From Natronococcus pandeyae (GTDB lineage Archaea; Halobacteriota; Halobacteria; Halobacteriales; Natrialbaceae), in contig NZ_PHNJ01000003.1 in NCBI RefSeq assembly GCF_008122205.1, forward strand, positions 372,001 to 436,000: DNA of 64,000 nt, given 5' to 3'. Below the pieces are notes generated by a model. That model searched no databases. It had not been told where the DNA came from and saw nothing but the letters and a program-made list of their open reading frames with translations. Below are positions 35,973-45,569 of the stretch, piece by piece (position 1 is the first letter of the stretch; every line of letters starts with the position of its first letter). Made by a program: the position numbers and the translations under genes.

Positions 35973-36971
35973 ATGAGCGACGAGACGAGCGACCGGCGGA
36001 ATGGACTGCGATCGACGCTCGCGTCGATCGGGCCCGGCCGCGGGCGTTTCGCAATAGGTAACTTGCTCAGCACCAATTCCGAGACAACCGGTATGACTGC
36101 GAACAGCGGTGAATCCGAGACGGTCGGCACTCCGGAGTCCGAACAGACGCCGGCTGGAATCGATTCGGCGGCCGGCGATATGCCGAGTTCGGACAGGCCG
36201 CTTGGAACGCCTCGCGTCGACGACGCCATTATCGAAGCCCGGAATCTCGAGGTCTTCTACGGCGACACGCAGGCCTTACACAACATCCACATGGACATCC
36301 CCGAGAAGCAGGTGACGGCCCTCATCGGCCCCTCGGGCTGTGGGAAGTCCACCTTCCTGCGGTCGATCAACCGGATGAACGACCTGATCGACGTCGCTCG
36401 TGTCGAGGGCGACCTCTACTTCCACGGGAAGAACATCTACGACGAGGACGTCGATCCCGTCGCCCTCCGCCGGAAGATCGGGATGGTCTTCCAGAAGCCA
36501 AATCCGTTCCCGAAGAGCATCTTCGACAACGTCGCCTACGGCCTCCGTGTCCAGGGGAAAGACGATAACGTCGAGGAACAGGTCTATACGGCCCTCGAGC
36601 GCGCTGCCCTCTTGGAGGAGGTCGAAGACCAGCTAGACGAGAGCGGACTCGACCTCTCGGGTGGGCAACAGCAGCGTCTCTGTATCGCTCGCGCGATCGC
36701 GACCGATCCGGAGGTCATCCTGATGGACGAACCGGCGTCGGCGCTGGACCCGGTCGCGACGTCGAAGATCGAGGACCTCGTCGAGGAACTCGCCCAGGAG
36801 TACACGGTCGCGATCGTCACGCACAACATGCAGCAGGCGGCCCGCATCTCCGACAAGACGGCCGTCTTCCTGACCGGCGGCCACCTCGTCGAGTTCGACG
36901 ACACGAACAAGATCTTCGAGAACCCTCAGAGCGATCGGGTCGAAGACTACATCACCGGCAAGTTCGGCTGA
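35973..36971 (+). CDS. pstB: Phosphate ABC transporter ATP-binding protein PstB
   Basis: From ATG 35973 the protein has 332 residues, about 80 more than typical PstB; an internal ATG at 36093 gives 292. The ATPase has Walker [19 protein letters not shown]-loop [20 protein letters not shown], signature [20 protein letters not shown] and Walker [14 protein letters not shown]. The acidic N-terminal extension is not part of the ATPase domain. With a promoter 25 bp before 35973, the longer form is favoured. It energises phosphate import. Confidence 0.95.
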   Translation: MSDETSDRRNGLRSTLASIGPGRGRFAIGNLLSTNSETTGMTANSGESETVGTPESEQTPAGIDSAAGDMPSSDRPLGTPRVDDAIIEARNLEVFYGDTQALHNIHMDIPEKQVTALIGPSGCGKSTFLRSINRMNDLIDVARVEGDLYFHGKNIYDEDVDPVALRRKIGMVFQKPNPFPKSIFDNVAYGLRVQGKDDNVEEQVYTALERAALLEEVEDQLDESGLDLSGGQQQRLCIARAIATDPEVILMDEPASALDPVATSKIEDLVEELAQEYTVAIVTHNMQQAARISDKTAVFLTGGHLVEFDDTNKIFENPQSDRVEDYITGKFG

Positions 36972-37016
36972 GGCGGCGGGTTGTCGACTGAATCGCGGTT
37001 GCGTTTTCGAGTTCTC

Positions 37017-38822
37017 TCACTGTTTTCTGACGAGGTAGTCAGTCTCCATTCGCGAGACGTCGCCCTCGGCGGTGGACGTCCCGGGCTCGACACCCACGTC
37101 GAGTTCGTCCCCGTCGTCTCCGACGAGGATCATGTGCGCAGTCCCGAACATCCCCGTCCCGACCTCGACGTCGTGTCCCCGCTCCTCGAGGTCGTCGACC
37201 ACGTCCGACGGATAGTCCGACTGTAGCTGGAGCGTATTGTCGGCCTCGTACGGATACTGCGTCGACGGGAACGCGGTGCTGACGAACCGGGGATGGGAGA
37301 TCGCTTCCTGCGCGTCGAGTCCGAACTCGGCGACGTTCAGGAACTGCTGTGTCTGTCCCTGTGGCTGCGTGTCGACGCCGGTGTTCCCGCCCAGAATGTA
37401 CGGGCGGCCGTCTCGAGTCGCCAGATACGGGTTGGACGTGTGTCGCACCTCGTAGCCAGGGGTGAGCCGGTTGGGGTGATCGTCCTCGAGGGAAAGCATC
37501 CGCATGCGGTTGTTGATGTGAATGCCGGTATCGCCGACGACGAGGAACTGCGCGCCGAGGCTGGTCGTCACCGCGGCCGCGTTGCCGTCCGCGTCGACGA
37601 TGTGGAACGAACTCGTGTGGTCGTACTCGGTGTCCAGTGAGAGCGATTCGGTGAGAGCCGAGTCGATCGGCCACTCCATCGCCTCGTCCATGTCGATCCG
37701 GTCGCGCTGGCTCGCCGCGTACTCGTCGTCCAGCAACTCAGCGACGGGAACGTCGACCCGATCGGGGTCACCCACGTGGTGATATCTGTCTGCGAACGCG
37801 AGTTTGATCGCCTCGGCCTGGACGTGTACGGCGTCGGCGTCCTCGGCATCGATCGCCTCGAGATCGTACGCTTTCAGGACGTTCAGCGCCAGCAACTGCG
37901 TGATCCCCTGGCTGTTCGGCGGGTTCTGGTAGACGCGAACGTCGTCGTCGTACTCGATCGACACCGGGTCGACGATCTCACCCTCGAACTCGTGGAAATC
38001 CTCGAGCGTCAGGTAGCCGTCGTGCTCGTCGGAAAAGTCGACGATCGCCTCGGCGATCGGCCCGCGATAGAAGTGATCTCTCGACGCCTGGATCGCTTCG
38101 CTCCGTCCTTCGTCTCGGCGTTCGTCGTACGCGCGGACGAGCGCCTCGAACGTGTCTGCCATCGCCTCCTGGGAGACTGTGTCGCCTTCCGAGACGAGAT
38201 CACCGTCTCGCTCGTAGATTTCGGCCGCGTCGGGCCGGCCGTCGATCAGTTCTTCCTCGTCCTCGAGCCAGTGGTCCATCTCCGAGCTCACGGGATACCC
38301 CTCCCGGGCGATCTCGATCGCCGGGGCGAGTACGTCCTCGAGTTCCAGCGCCCCGTACCGATCGAGCCACAGCATCCACCCGTCCCAGGCACCGGGGACG
38401 ACGGCCTGGTGCATCCCGGCGTCGCCCGCCCGGTCCTCGAAATCCACGGGCGTCGCGTCGGAGCCGACGGGCCCCACGCCGTCGACGCTGGTCACCTCCT
38501 CCGACTCGGCGTCGTAGTACAGCGCCCAGGTGCCGCCGCCCAGGGCCGAGGAGAACCAGGGCTCCACGACGCTGAGGACGCTGGCGACGGTGACGGCAGC
38601 GTCGGCGGCCGTTCCGCCATCGGCGAGCACCTCGAGGCCGGCCTCGGTCGCGAGGTGGTGGTTCGAGACGACTGCCACAGGGGCGGAGTCTCGCCCCTCG
38701 GCAGCGTCGGCTCTCGGCACCTCCGATTCTGCTCCCGAAAGGTCGAGACAACCGGCGACGCTCGCGGCTCCGATCCCGCCACTACTCAGGAGAATCTTGC
38801 GACGGCGAAGATTCGTATCCAT
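37017..38822 (-). CDS. ggt: Gamma-glutamyltransferase, Tat lipoprotein
   Basis: This 601-residue protein starts MDTNLRRRKILLSSGGIGAA with a Tat-like RRR motif and a lipobox SVAGC, indicating a membrane-anchored extracellular enzyme. The Ntn-hydrolase core has GGTAADAAVTVASVLSVVEP, LNVLKAYDLEAIDAEDADA and YDHTSSFHIVDADGNAAAV, where the Thr of HTSS is the likely autocleavage nucleophile. It cleaves gamma-glutamyl compounds; a role in gamma-glutamylcysteine turnover is plausible because haloarchaea use that thiol. It converges on pstB. Confidence 0.9.
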   Translation of the reverse strand: MDTNLRRRKILLSSGGIGAASVAGCLDLSGAESEVPRADAAEGRDSAPVAVVSNHHLATEAGLEVLADGGTAADAAVTVASVLSVVEPWFSSALGGGTWALYYDAESEEVTSVDGVGPVGSDATPVDFEDRAGDAGMHQAVVPGAWDGWMLWLDRYGALELEDVLAPAIEIAREGYPVSSEMDHWLEDEEELIDGRPDAAEIYERDGDLVSEGDTVSQEAMADTFEALVRAYDERRDEGRSEAIQASRDHFYRGPIAEAIVDFSDEHDGYLTLEDFHEFEGEIVDPVSIEYDDDVRVYQNPPNSQGITQLLALNVLKAYDLEAIDAEDADAVHVQAEAIKLAFADRYHHVGDPDRVDVPVAELLDDEYAASQRDRIDMDEAMEWPIDSALTESLSLDTEYDHTSSFHIVDADGNAAAVTTSLGAQFLVVGDTGIHINNRMRMLSLEDDHPNRLTPGYEVRHTSNPYLATRDGRPYILGGNTGVDTQPQGQTQQFLNVAEFGLDAQEAISHPRFVSTAFPSTQYPYEADNTLQLQSDYPSDVVDDLEERGHDVEVGTGMFGTAHMILVGDDGDELDVGVEPGTSTAEGDVSRMETDYLVRKQ

Positions 38823-39148
38823 AGCCGAGAGGCGGTGCTGTGAGTCTAAAGTGGAGCAGACGTTTTCGCACCGTAGCGCGATATTACGGACACGCCGCGT
38901 CTCCACTTCCATCGCTCTCTCGGGAGAGCGAAGTTCGAAAACGCCACCGGAGCGGCCGAAACGGTGCTCGTCGAGCGAGTGTTCTGCCGTCCCGAACGGA
39001 CCCCTGATACGGAAGGGGTGACCGATGTTGGGCGTCCCGGCAAGAAGATAAACGGTTCGTCAATCGACCGGGGTCCTCCGTTGAACGGATTGGCACAAAA
39101 ACGCCATCAGGCGCAAGCTACATCAAGAAGGGGCGAAGTGTGTGACGT

Positions 39149-39820
39149 ATGGCCAGAAAGTCGTATCAGGAGAAACTGACGATGCTCCGCGAGGACGTCC
39201 TCTACATGAGCGAGGTCGTCATGGAGCGACTCCGAATGGGCCTCGACGCGCTCGAGCAGAAGGACGAGGATCTCGCGAACGAAGTGATAGAGGGTGACAG
39301 CGAAGTCAACGAACTGTATCTCGACCTCGAGCAGGACTGTATCGAACTGCTGGCGCTCCAACAGCCCGTCGCCAGCGACCTGCGGTTGATCGCCTCGACG
39401 TTCAAGATCATCACCGACCTGGAACGGATCGGCGACCTCGCGGTCAACCTCGGCGAGTACACGCACGAGGCCGAACACGACCGGTTCCCGGACGTCGACG
39501 TGCAGGCGATGGGCGAACTTACCCTCGAGATGGTCGAGGACGCGATGATCGCCTACGACACCGAGGACACCGACGGCTGCCGGGAGATCGCCGTCCGCGA
39601 CGACGACGTCGATCAGTTCGCGGAACGGGCGAGCGGAATCGTCGTCCGGGATCTCATCGAGCGCGAACTCGACTCTCCCGACGAGATCGAACAGGTTCTC
39701 CAGGACGTCTCGCGGCTGCTCCTGACGATCCGGGACCTCGAACGCGTCGGCGATCACGCGGTGAACATCGCCGCGCGAACGCTGTACATGGTCGAGAACG
39801 ACGACGAACTCATCTACTGA
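39149..39820 (+). CDS. phoU: PhoU-type phosphate signalling protein
   Basis: This 223-residue protein comprises two PhoU helical bundles, with the signature helices RLIASTFKIITDLERIGDLA and RLLLTIRDLERVGDHAVNIA, each with metal- and phosphate-binding acidic residues. Unlike the gene at 31712-32707 it has no DNA-binding domain. It probably mediates between PstB and the transcriptional response. It is preceded by about 320 bp without a gene, reaching back to ggt, and followed by the phasin-like protein. Confidence 0.95.
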   Translation: MARKSYQEKLTMLREDVLYMSEVVMERLRMGLDALEQKDEDLANEVIEGDSEVNELYLDLEQDCIELLALQQPVASDLRLIASTFKIITDLERIGDLAVNLGEYTHEAEHDRFPDVDVQAMGELTLEMVEDAMIAYDTEDTDGCREIAVRDDDVDQFAERASGIVVRDLIERELDSPDEIEQVLQDVSRLLLTIRDLERVGDHAVNIAARTLYMVENDDELIY

Positions 39821-39971
39821 CGGCTCTCTCTGACCCGGACGAAATGCGGGCCAGTACGGTCCGTTCTCGGCGAGTGCTGAACCGAGAGTGCACCAGCGTA
39901 GTGCACCAGCGTGATCCTCCCCGCGGATGCAGGCAGTATACGCTTGTCTCGGAGGGCTGCTAGCCCCGACT

Positions 39972-41888
39972 ATGAGCGCACAGTTTACAGACGACGACCT
40001 CGAGAAGACCGTCGAGAACGCGAACGGAGAGACTATCGGGACCGTCACGGCGGTCGAGGGTGACGTTGCGCAGGTCGAACCCAGGGACGGTGTGATGGAC
40101 TCGATCCGAGCGGCACTCGGGTGGACCGGAACGCAGGAAACCGTCTCGATACGCGACGACACGGTCGAGGAGATCACCGACGAGGTAATTCGCCTCGAGA
40201 CGGCGTCGCTGGACGCGGACGAGGCAGTGGCAGCCACGACCGACGAAGCGGAAGAGACAGAACCCGCGGACGGTGAACCGGACGAAACAGCCCGCAGCGC
40301 GGGACTCGAGTCCGACGAGGCTGCGACGCAGGGTTCGGACACCGACCCCGACGGTCTCGAGGAAGGGGACCGAGGCGAGTCGGTCGAAGCGACGGGAACT
40401 TCCGCGGAGACGACTGCTACCGAGGAGGATCTCGAGGACGAGCTGAACCGCGGAGCAAAGGTCGAGCCGCCGGCGGAGAGCGAGGTCCGCGAGACGATGG
40501 AGGAGACGACCGAAACTGCAGGGGGCGAGACGGCCGAGATGACGGACGTCCCCGAGGAACTGGAAATGGGCGACGCGTACGGCGACACTCCGGAAGCGGA
40601 CTCGACTGCGGAGGGAGCAGAAGTCACAGAACCGAGTGAGCCGGACGAATTAGACCGGAGCGAGAGTTCCGGGAACGCTGATGGGACGAACGCGATCGAC
40701 GAGCCCCGCGGTGGCGAGGCGTTCGACGCGGACGATATCACTGACGACGCAGAACCCGGGCGTACGGAAGACGACGAATCCGAGACCGTGGGAGACACCG
40801 AACGCGAGACCGAAGAGATGGATCTCGCCGACGAACTCGAGCGGGGGCCCGACCTCGAGTCGGTCGACGACACGGACGACGCGTCGGAGCCATCCGCGAC
40901 AGAGGACGTGGGCGACGAACTGACCCACGGAAACGATCTCGAGTCGGCGGCGGAGCCGACCGAGGAATCGACGGAGCGACCCGAGACAGAGGAGATGGAT
41001 CTCGCCGACGAGTTCGATCGCGGCGCCGATCTGGACGCGGTCGAGGAGGACGCTCCCTCGGCGGCGCCCGACCGCGGCGTGGGTGAGCAGCCGACCGAGG
41101 AGATGGACCTCGCCGAGGAACTGGACCAGGGGGTCGACGTCGAATCGGCAGCGGAGACGGACCACGAGGAAGACGCCCCAGTCGACGCCGACGCGTTCCC
41201 GGGTCCGAAAGCTGACAGCGAAATAGCCGCCGACGCGGCCACGCCCCGTTCGGCGGAGCCGGCGAGTCACGCGGCGCTCGAGGCGGAGCCAGCGCTGGAC
41301 CATCGTACCGACGAGCCGGCGAGGGCGCCCGAATCCGTGGCCGACGAGGCAGATCGAAGCGGCGAGGAACGAGGCGGTGTCGAGTCACCGATCGGGGCGA
41401 TGTTCGAGGCCCAGCAGACGGCGATCGAGGAGACCCGACAACTCTTCGAGGGCAGTCTCGCGGTCCAGCGGGACGTCAACAGGATCGCGCTGAACACGCT
41501 CCACAGGCAGATGGCGCTTCAGCGCCAGGGGATCGAGCTATTCCAGTCGATGACGCCCGATCCCGTCGAGGCTGCGAAAGCGATGGGGCCACCGAAGGCG
41601 TCTCTCGAGGACCACCAGTCGACAGAGGGTGCTTCCGGCCCGTCACAGGCGGAGACCGGAACGCTACAGCGACGAACCGACTCGTCTGAGTCGGCGGACC
41701 GTGAGGGGACGTTCGAGCGCCGACTCGAACTCGTCGACGGCCTCGACTCGATGTATCGGGAGCGCCTCGAAGGTGTGGGTATCACCACACTCGACGACCT
41801 CGCGTACGCCGACGTCGAGACCGTCGCGGAAGCCGCCGAAGTGACCGAGGAACGCGCCGAAAGCTGGATCGAACAGGCCGCGGCCTGA
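39972..41888 (+). CDS. Acidic multidomain protein with phasin-like and HhH-like segments
   Basis: This 638-residue protein starts MSAQFTDDDLEKTVENANGE. An N-terminal PRC-barrel-like stretch (about 1-75) leads into a long acidic region containing at least six degenerate repeats around TEEMDLADELERGPDLESV. Next comes a phasin-like helix pair (about 473-540, MFEAQQTAIEETRQLFEGSL), strikingly similar to the PhaP opening. The last 55 residues (DGLDSMYRERLEGVGITTLD ... SWIEQAAA) form an HhH-like domain resembling the end of PhaC. A role at PHA granules is inferred. It follows phoU. Confidence 0.7.
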   Translation: MSAQFTDDDLEKTVENANGETIGTVTAVEGDVAQVEPRDGVMDSIRAALGWTGTQETVSIRDDTVEEITDEVIRLETASLDADEAVAATTDEAEETEPADGEPDETARSAGLESDEAATQGSDTDPDGLEEGDRGESVEATGTSAETTATEEDLEDELNRGAKVEPPAESEVRETMEETTETAGGETAEMTDVPEELEMGDAYGDTPEADSTAEGAEVTEPSEPDELDRSESSGNADGTNAIDEPRGGEAFDADDITDDAEPGRTEDDESETVGDTERETEEMDLADELERGPDLESVDDTDDASEPSATEDVGDELTHGNDLESAAEPTEESTERPETEEMDLADEFDRGADLDAVEEDAPSAAPDRGVGEQPTEEMDLAEELDQGVDVESAAETDHEEDAPVDADAFPGPKADSEIAADAATPRSAEPASHAALEAEPALDHRTDEPARAPESVADEADRSGEERGGVESPIGAMFEAQQTAIEETRQLFEGSLAVQRDVNRIALNTLHRQMALQRQGIELFQSMTPDPVEAAKAMGPPKASLEDHQSTEGASGPSQAETGTLQRRTDSSESADREGTFERRLELVDGLDSMYRERLEGVGITTLDDLAYADVETVAEAAEVTEERAESWIEQAAA

Positions 41889-41920
41889 GACGCTTCGCGA
41901 ACGCCCGTTTCAGGCTGCCG

Positions 41921-42319
41921 TCACTGATCCGTCGAGCGCCCCGTTTCGGGCGCTCGCGTTCGCTTTCGTTCGGGAACGCCCGTCAGCAACTGCGCCGTAT
42001 CGACGACGTTTCTCGTCTCGAGCAGCAGTTCGGCCGCCGCCCTGAGCGTGAAGTCGGCCTCGAGGTCGACGCCGTAACACCCGGTGTAACACTCGAGCCA
42101 CCGATTCATCGCGGTCTCGAGGGCGGTGAACTCGGCTTCCGAGAACGGAACGAGTCGGCCGCCGGTTCGAGCCTCGACGTAGAGCCAGATCGCCTGGCCA
42201 GCCCCCTCGCGCAGGTACTCGAGTCCGTCTTCCGGGTCGGAGGTGTCGGGATCGAAGCGCTCCCGGTCGCGCTCGGCCTGGCGGGCGAGCGCGGCGATTC
42301 TGGGGCCGTACCGGTCCAC
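41921..42319 (-). CDS. Conserved hypothetical protein of the fix operon
   Basis: From the GTG at 42319 this is a 132-residue protein starting MDRYGPRIAALARQAERDRE. It is helical, with YLREGAGQAIWLYVEARTGG and NRWLECYTGCYGVDLEADFT, and has two cysteines. It begins one base after the fixCX stop, so it belongs to the electron-transfer flavoprotein operon. I recall a gene of this type after haloarchaeal fix genes but not a function. A small accessory role for FixC is possible. Confidence 0.6.
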   Translation of the reverse strand: MDRYGPRIAALARQAERDRERFDPDTSDPEDGLEYLREGAGQAIWLYVEARTGGRLVPFSEAEFTALETAMNRWLECYTGCYGVDLEADFTLRAAAELLLETRNVVDTAQLLTGVPERKRTRAPETGRSTDQ

Positions 42320-42320
42320 G

Positions 42321-44003
42321 TTACCCCTCGCGGTACTCGACGCCCTTGCCGCCGCGCGGGTGTTCCCACGCGGTGTCGGCGACGATCGCACAGGTGCCAC
42401 ACTCGACGCAGGGCTGGGTGTCGAGGCTGACGACCGTCTCCTCGTCGCCGTTCGTCTGTACCTGCTCGGTTCGGTAGCAGCCGCCGCCGAAGTCGTCGGC
42501 ACTGACGGGGCAGGCGTAGACGGCGGCCTCGCTCGCCGCCGCGGAGTCGTCGAGCAGTTCGATGTGGGGGTTGCCGACGTCCGTGTCGTACGTGAGGCCG
42601 CCGATGCGGGCCTCGAGGCTCGGCGGTTCGACGTCGTTCTCCCAGTGGATCGTCCGACCGTGCTCCTCGCCGACGATCGCCGGCACCGTGACGTAGCCGG
42701 TGCGGGTGTCGGGAAGCATCGACACCAGGAACGGCGAGTTGTACGCCCGCTTTAGCACTCGATCGGCGACGGGATTGCCGAGTGCGAGGCTCCCGACTCG
42801 CGAGTCGAGGACGCGTTCGACCGCGTTCGTCACGACGTCTCGCTCGCCGACCGCGCGGCTGAGGTCGTACCGCCGCGGGCGGAGTTTGTCCATCGTCCCC
42901 GACTCCTCGAGGAGCTTTGCGTACCGCCGGCCGGCGGCTTCGGGGTCGGCGTTCCCGCGGGTGATGGCGAAGGCGTCGGCCGCGAGCGCGCCGCCGGTGA
43001 CGGCGTGGTTCATCCCCTTGATGATCGGCCCCTGGGCCTGCATCTGGCCGGCGGCGTCGCCGACGAGAACGAGACGGTCGCGGTAGGGCTCGCGGTGGGC
43101 GACCTTCTTCGAGTCGGGGACGAGTTTCGCGCCGTACTCGCGTTCGTCGTACTCGTCGCCGAGCCAGTGGGCCATCACGGGATGGGTGAGCAGCGCGTCG
43201 AGCAGTTCGTGGGGCTCGGCCTGCTCCGCGACGAGGCTGTCGAGGTGAAAGACCGTCCCGATCGATAGCGAATCCTCGTTGGTGTAGAGGAAGCCCCCGC
43301 CCCGAACGTCGGAGAAGAGGTCGCCCGAGAACAGGTGGGCGGCCCCCTCGTCCTCGTCGAGGTCGAACCGGTCGTTGACGACGTCGGGGTCCATATCGAC
43401 GACGGCCTTGACGCCCTGGAACCACTCGTCGGGCTCCTCCCAGTCCATGAGGCCCGCGTCGCGGGCCAGTTCGGAGTTGACGCCGTCGGCGGCGACGATC
43501 AGGTCCGCCTCGATCGGATCGAGTTCGTCGCAGGTGACGCCGACGATCTCGCCATCCTCTCGCAAGAGACCGTTCACCCGGACGTTCGTCAGGACGCCGC
43601 CGCCCGTCTCGCTGGTCTTCTCGTGGACGCGTTGTTCGAGCCAGGCGTCCATCTTCCGACGGAGCACGGCGTCACACCAGTCGGTGTCGTGCTCGTGGAG
43701 ATCGGTGAGATCGTAGCTCTTGACCTTGTTTCCGGCGATGTTGTGGATCTGGTAGTCGGTGACGGGTCGTTCGGCCGCCTCCTCGCGGAAGCCCTCGAAG
43801 AGGTCGTCGAGCGTGTACGGTGCCGACTCCTCGGCGTAGACCAGCCCGCCGGAGACGTTCTTCGAGCCGGCCTCGACGCCGCGTTCCAGGACGAGCGTCT
43901 CGACGCCGTGTTCCGCGAGTCGGGCGGCGGCCGCGGCCCCGCCGGGACCGCAGCCGACGACGACGGCCTCGTAGTGTTCGCGGTCGGCCGGTTCGCCGCT
44001 CAT
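42321..44003 (-). CDS. fixC: FixC flavoprotein fused to a FixX-like ferredoxin (ETF-quinone oxidoreductase)
   Basis: This 560-residue protein has an FAD-binding N-terminus VVVGCGPGGAAAAARLAEHG, GDAAGQMQAQGPIIKGMNHA and the ETF-QO-type core. The last 100 residues are a fused FixX-type ferredoxin: CPVSADDFGGGC and PCVECGTCAI hold the Fe-S cysteines. In bacteria fixC and fixX are separate genes, so this single-chain form is notable. It would pass electrons from FixAB to quinone. ATGA overlap with fixB indicates coupling. Confidence 0.93.
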   Translation of the reverse strand: MSGEPADREHYEAVVVGCGPGGAAAAARLAEHGVETLVLERGVEAGSKNVSGGLVYAEESAPYTLDDLFEGFREEAAERPVTDYQIHNIAGNKVKSYDLTDLHEHDTDWCDAVLRRKMDAWLEQRVHEKTSETGGGVLTNVRVNGLLREDGEIVGVTCDELDPIEADLIVAADGVNSELARDAGLMDWEEPDEWFQGVKAVVDMDPDVVNDRFDLDEDEGAAHLFSGDLFSDVRGGGFLYTNEDSLSIGTVFHLDSLVAEQAEPHELLDALLTHPVMAHWLGDEYDEREYGAKLVPDSKKVAHREPYRDRLVLVGDAAGQMQAQGPIIKGMNHAVTGGALAADAFAITRGNADPEAAGRRYAKLLEESGTMDKLRPRRYDLSRAVGERDVVTNAVERVLDSRVGSLALGNPVADRVLKRAYNSPFLVSMLPDTRTGYVTVPAIVGEEHGRTIHWENDVEPPSLEARIGGLTYDTDVGNPHIELLDDSAAASEAAVYACPVSADDFGGGCYRTEQVQTNGDEETVVSLDTQPCVECGTCAIVADTAWEHPRGGKGVEYREG

Positions 44004-45568
44004 CGGTCGTCACCTCCGCTGCCGTCGGCGACGGCCTCGAGTTCAGTCGCGCCCGCTTCGACGGCCTCCGTGAGCCGCGGCAGCACCTCGAACAGATCGC
44101 CCTCGACGAAGTAGTCGCTGAAGTCGCGAATTCGGGCGTCGGTATCGGTGTTGATCGCGACGATCGTATCCGACTCGTCCATCCCGACCTTGTGCTGGAC
44201 CGCCCCGGAGACGCCCGCCGCGATGTAGAGGTCGGGGGCGACGACCTGTCCCGTCTCGCCGATCTGGCGCTCCTCCTTCGAGTACTCCTCGACGTGGCCC
44301 TCGAACTGGTAGGCGGAGGTGACGATCCCGCGGGTGATCCCCAGTTCGGCGTCCTCGAAGGCGTCGACGAGTTCGAGGCCGAGCTCCATCCCCCCGGTGG
44401 GGTCGTCGGCGATGCCACGACCGAGACAGACGATCACCTCGTGGCCAGTGAGATCGATCCCGGCCTCGAGCTGGTCGTGTTCGGTGATCTCGACGCGGAA
44501 CCAGTCGTCGTCGAGCTCCATGTCGTGTTCGACGACGAGTCCCTCCCGGTCGTAGTCGGGCTCCATCGGCGCGAAGCTGCCGGGGATGATCGACGCGCCC
44601 TGCGGGTGGAAGTCCCGTCCGGGGTTGTCGAGACAGAGGATCGTCGAGTACTCGAACCCGGAGAAGTCCGGTCGCTTCATGTGCAGGACCTTCTCGAAGG
44701 TCTTCTTGACGCCGGGTTCGCCGGTCTTGACCGGGTTCGACACCTCGTTCTCCTCGATGTAGAGGTCCGAACAGTCGGAGGCGAGCCCGGAGTCCAGTTC
44801 CGCCTGGACCTTCGCCGAGAGGTCCCGGCCGTTGTTCGTCGCCGGGAACAGGGCGTATCTGGGCTCGTCGTACTCGCGCCAGTCGGTGCTCTCGACGGTG
44901 CCTTCTCCGCGGGCCATGTGGGCCGCGATCTCGGTGTAGGGCTTGTGGAGGAACCGCTCGAGTCGGTCGTCGTCGTGGTAGACCGCGACGTCGGCGCCGT
45001 AGGCGATACACTCCTCCGCGAGTCTCTCGCAGTCGTCGCCTATCAGAAACGCGACGACTCGTTCCTCATCACCGTAATCCTCCTCGAACTGGTCCATCAG
45101 CTCTCGCGCCTTCCCGAGCATCTCCCGCGAGACCTCGAGTAACTCGCCCTGCTGCGTCTCGCAGAACACCCACATGTCGGCGTAGTCGCCACCGTCGAGC
45201 GCCCGGACGTGTCGCTTGTCACGAGTGGGGTGGGAGAGGCCGTCGTCTTTCTCCTCTTCGGCTGCCTTCTCCTCTTCTGGTTCTTCTTCGTCGACTTCGT
45301 CCACCTCCTCGCCTTCCGCCTCCTCGCCGACGTCCTCTTTCGTCTCCTCGTACTCGCCTTCCGTCTCGGTCCCCTCCTCGACGCCCTCGTGATCGCTGCC
45401 CGCCTCGTCGAGGATCTCGAGTCGCCGGTGGATCGCCTCCCGGGCAGTCTTGCGATCCCGGCCGGCCTGTTCGGCTTCGAGCACCGCCTGGAGTTCGTCG
45501 GTGTCGTCGATCGTCTCGAGTTCCTCGTCCAGTTCGTCCACCGTGTGTTCGTTCGGATCAAGTCCCAT
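44000..45568 (-). CDS. fixB: Electron transfer flavoprotein alpha subunit FixB with long acidic N-terminal extension
   Basis: This 522-residue protein is much longer than typical FixB (about 310-330). Residues 1-150 form an acidic, partly helical extension (ETIDDTDELQAVLEAEQAGR, then Glu-rich). The conserved ETF-alpha core follows (YADMWVFCETQQGELLEVSR) and ends with the FAD-binding AAGVSGAVQHKVGMDESDTI and VAINTDTDARIRDFSDYFVE. With FixA it forms the flavoprotein that may bifurcate electrons. The role of the extension is unknown. ATG at 45568. Confidence 0.93.
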   Translation of the reverse strand: MGLDPNEHTVDELDEELETIDDTDELQAVLEAEQAGRDRKTAREAIHRRLEILDEAGSDHEGVEEGTETEGEYEETKEDVGEEAEGEEVDEVDEEEPEEEKAAEEEKDDGLSHPTRDKRHVRALDGGDYADMWVFCETQQGELLEVSREMLGKARELMDQFEEDYGDEERVVAFLIGDDCERLAEECIAYGADVAVYHDDDRLERFLHKPYTEIAAHMARGEGTVESTDWREYDEPRYALFPATNNGRDLSAKVQAELDSGLASDCSDLYIEENEVSNPVKTGEPGVKKTFEKVLHMKRPDFSGFEYSTILCLDNPGRDFHPQGASIIPGSFAPMEPDYDREGLVVEHDMELDDDWFRVEITEHDQLEAGIDLTGHEVIVCLGRGIADDPTGGMELGLELVDAFEDAELGITRGIVTSAYQFEGHVEEYSKEERQIGETGQVVAPDLYIAAGVSGAVQHKVGMDESDTIVAINTDTDARIRDFSDYFVEGDLFEVLPRLTEAVEAGATELEAVADGSGGDDR

Positions 45569-45569
45569 A

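Noticed and set aside
36093-36100. Internal ATG as the pstB start
   Set aside because: The promoter lies only 25 bp before the upstream ATG at 35973, so the longer protein is preferred, though the shorter form remains possible.
39107-41242. Long minus-strand Ser-rich open frame antisense to phoU and the acidic protein
   Set aside because: Ser/Val-rich antisense shadow of Asp/Glu/Arg codons; no start context or recognisable domain.
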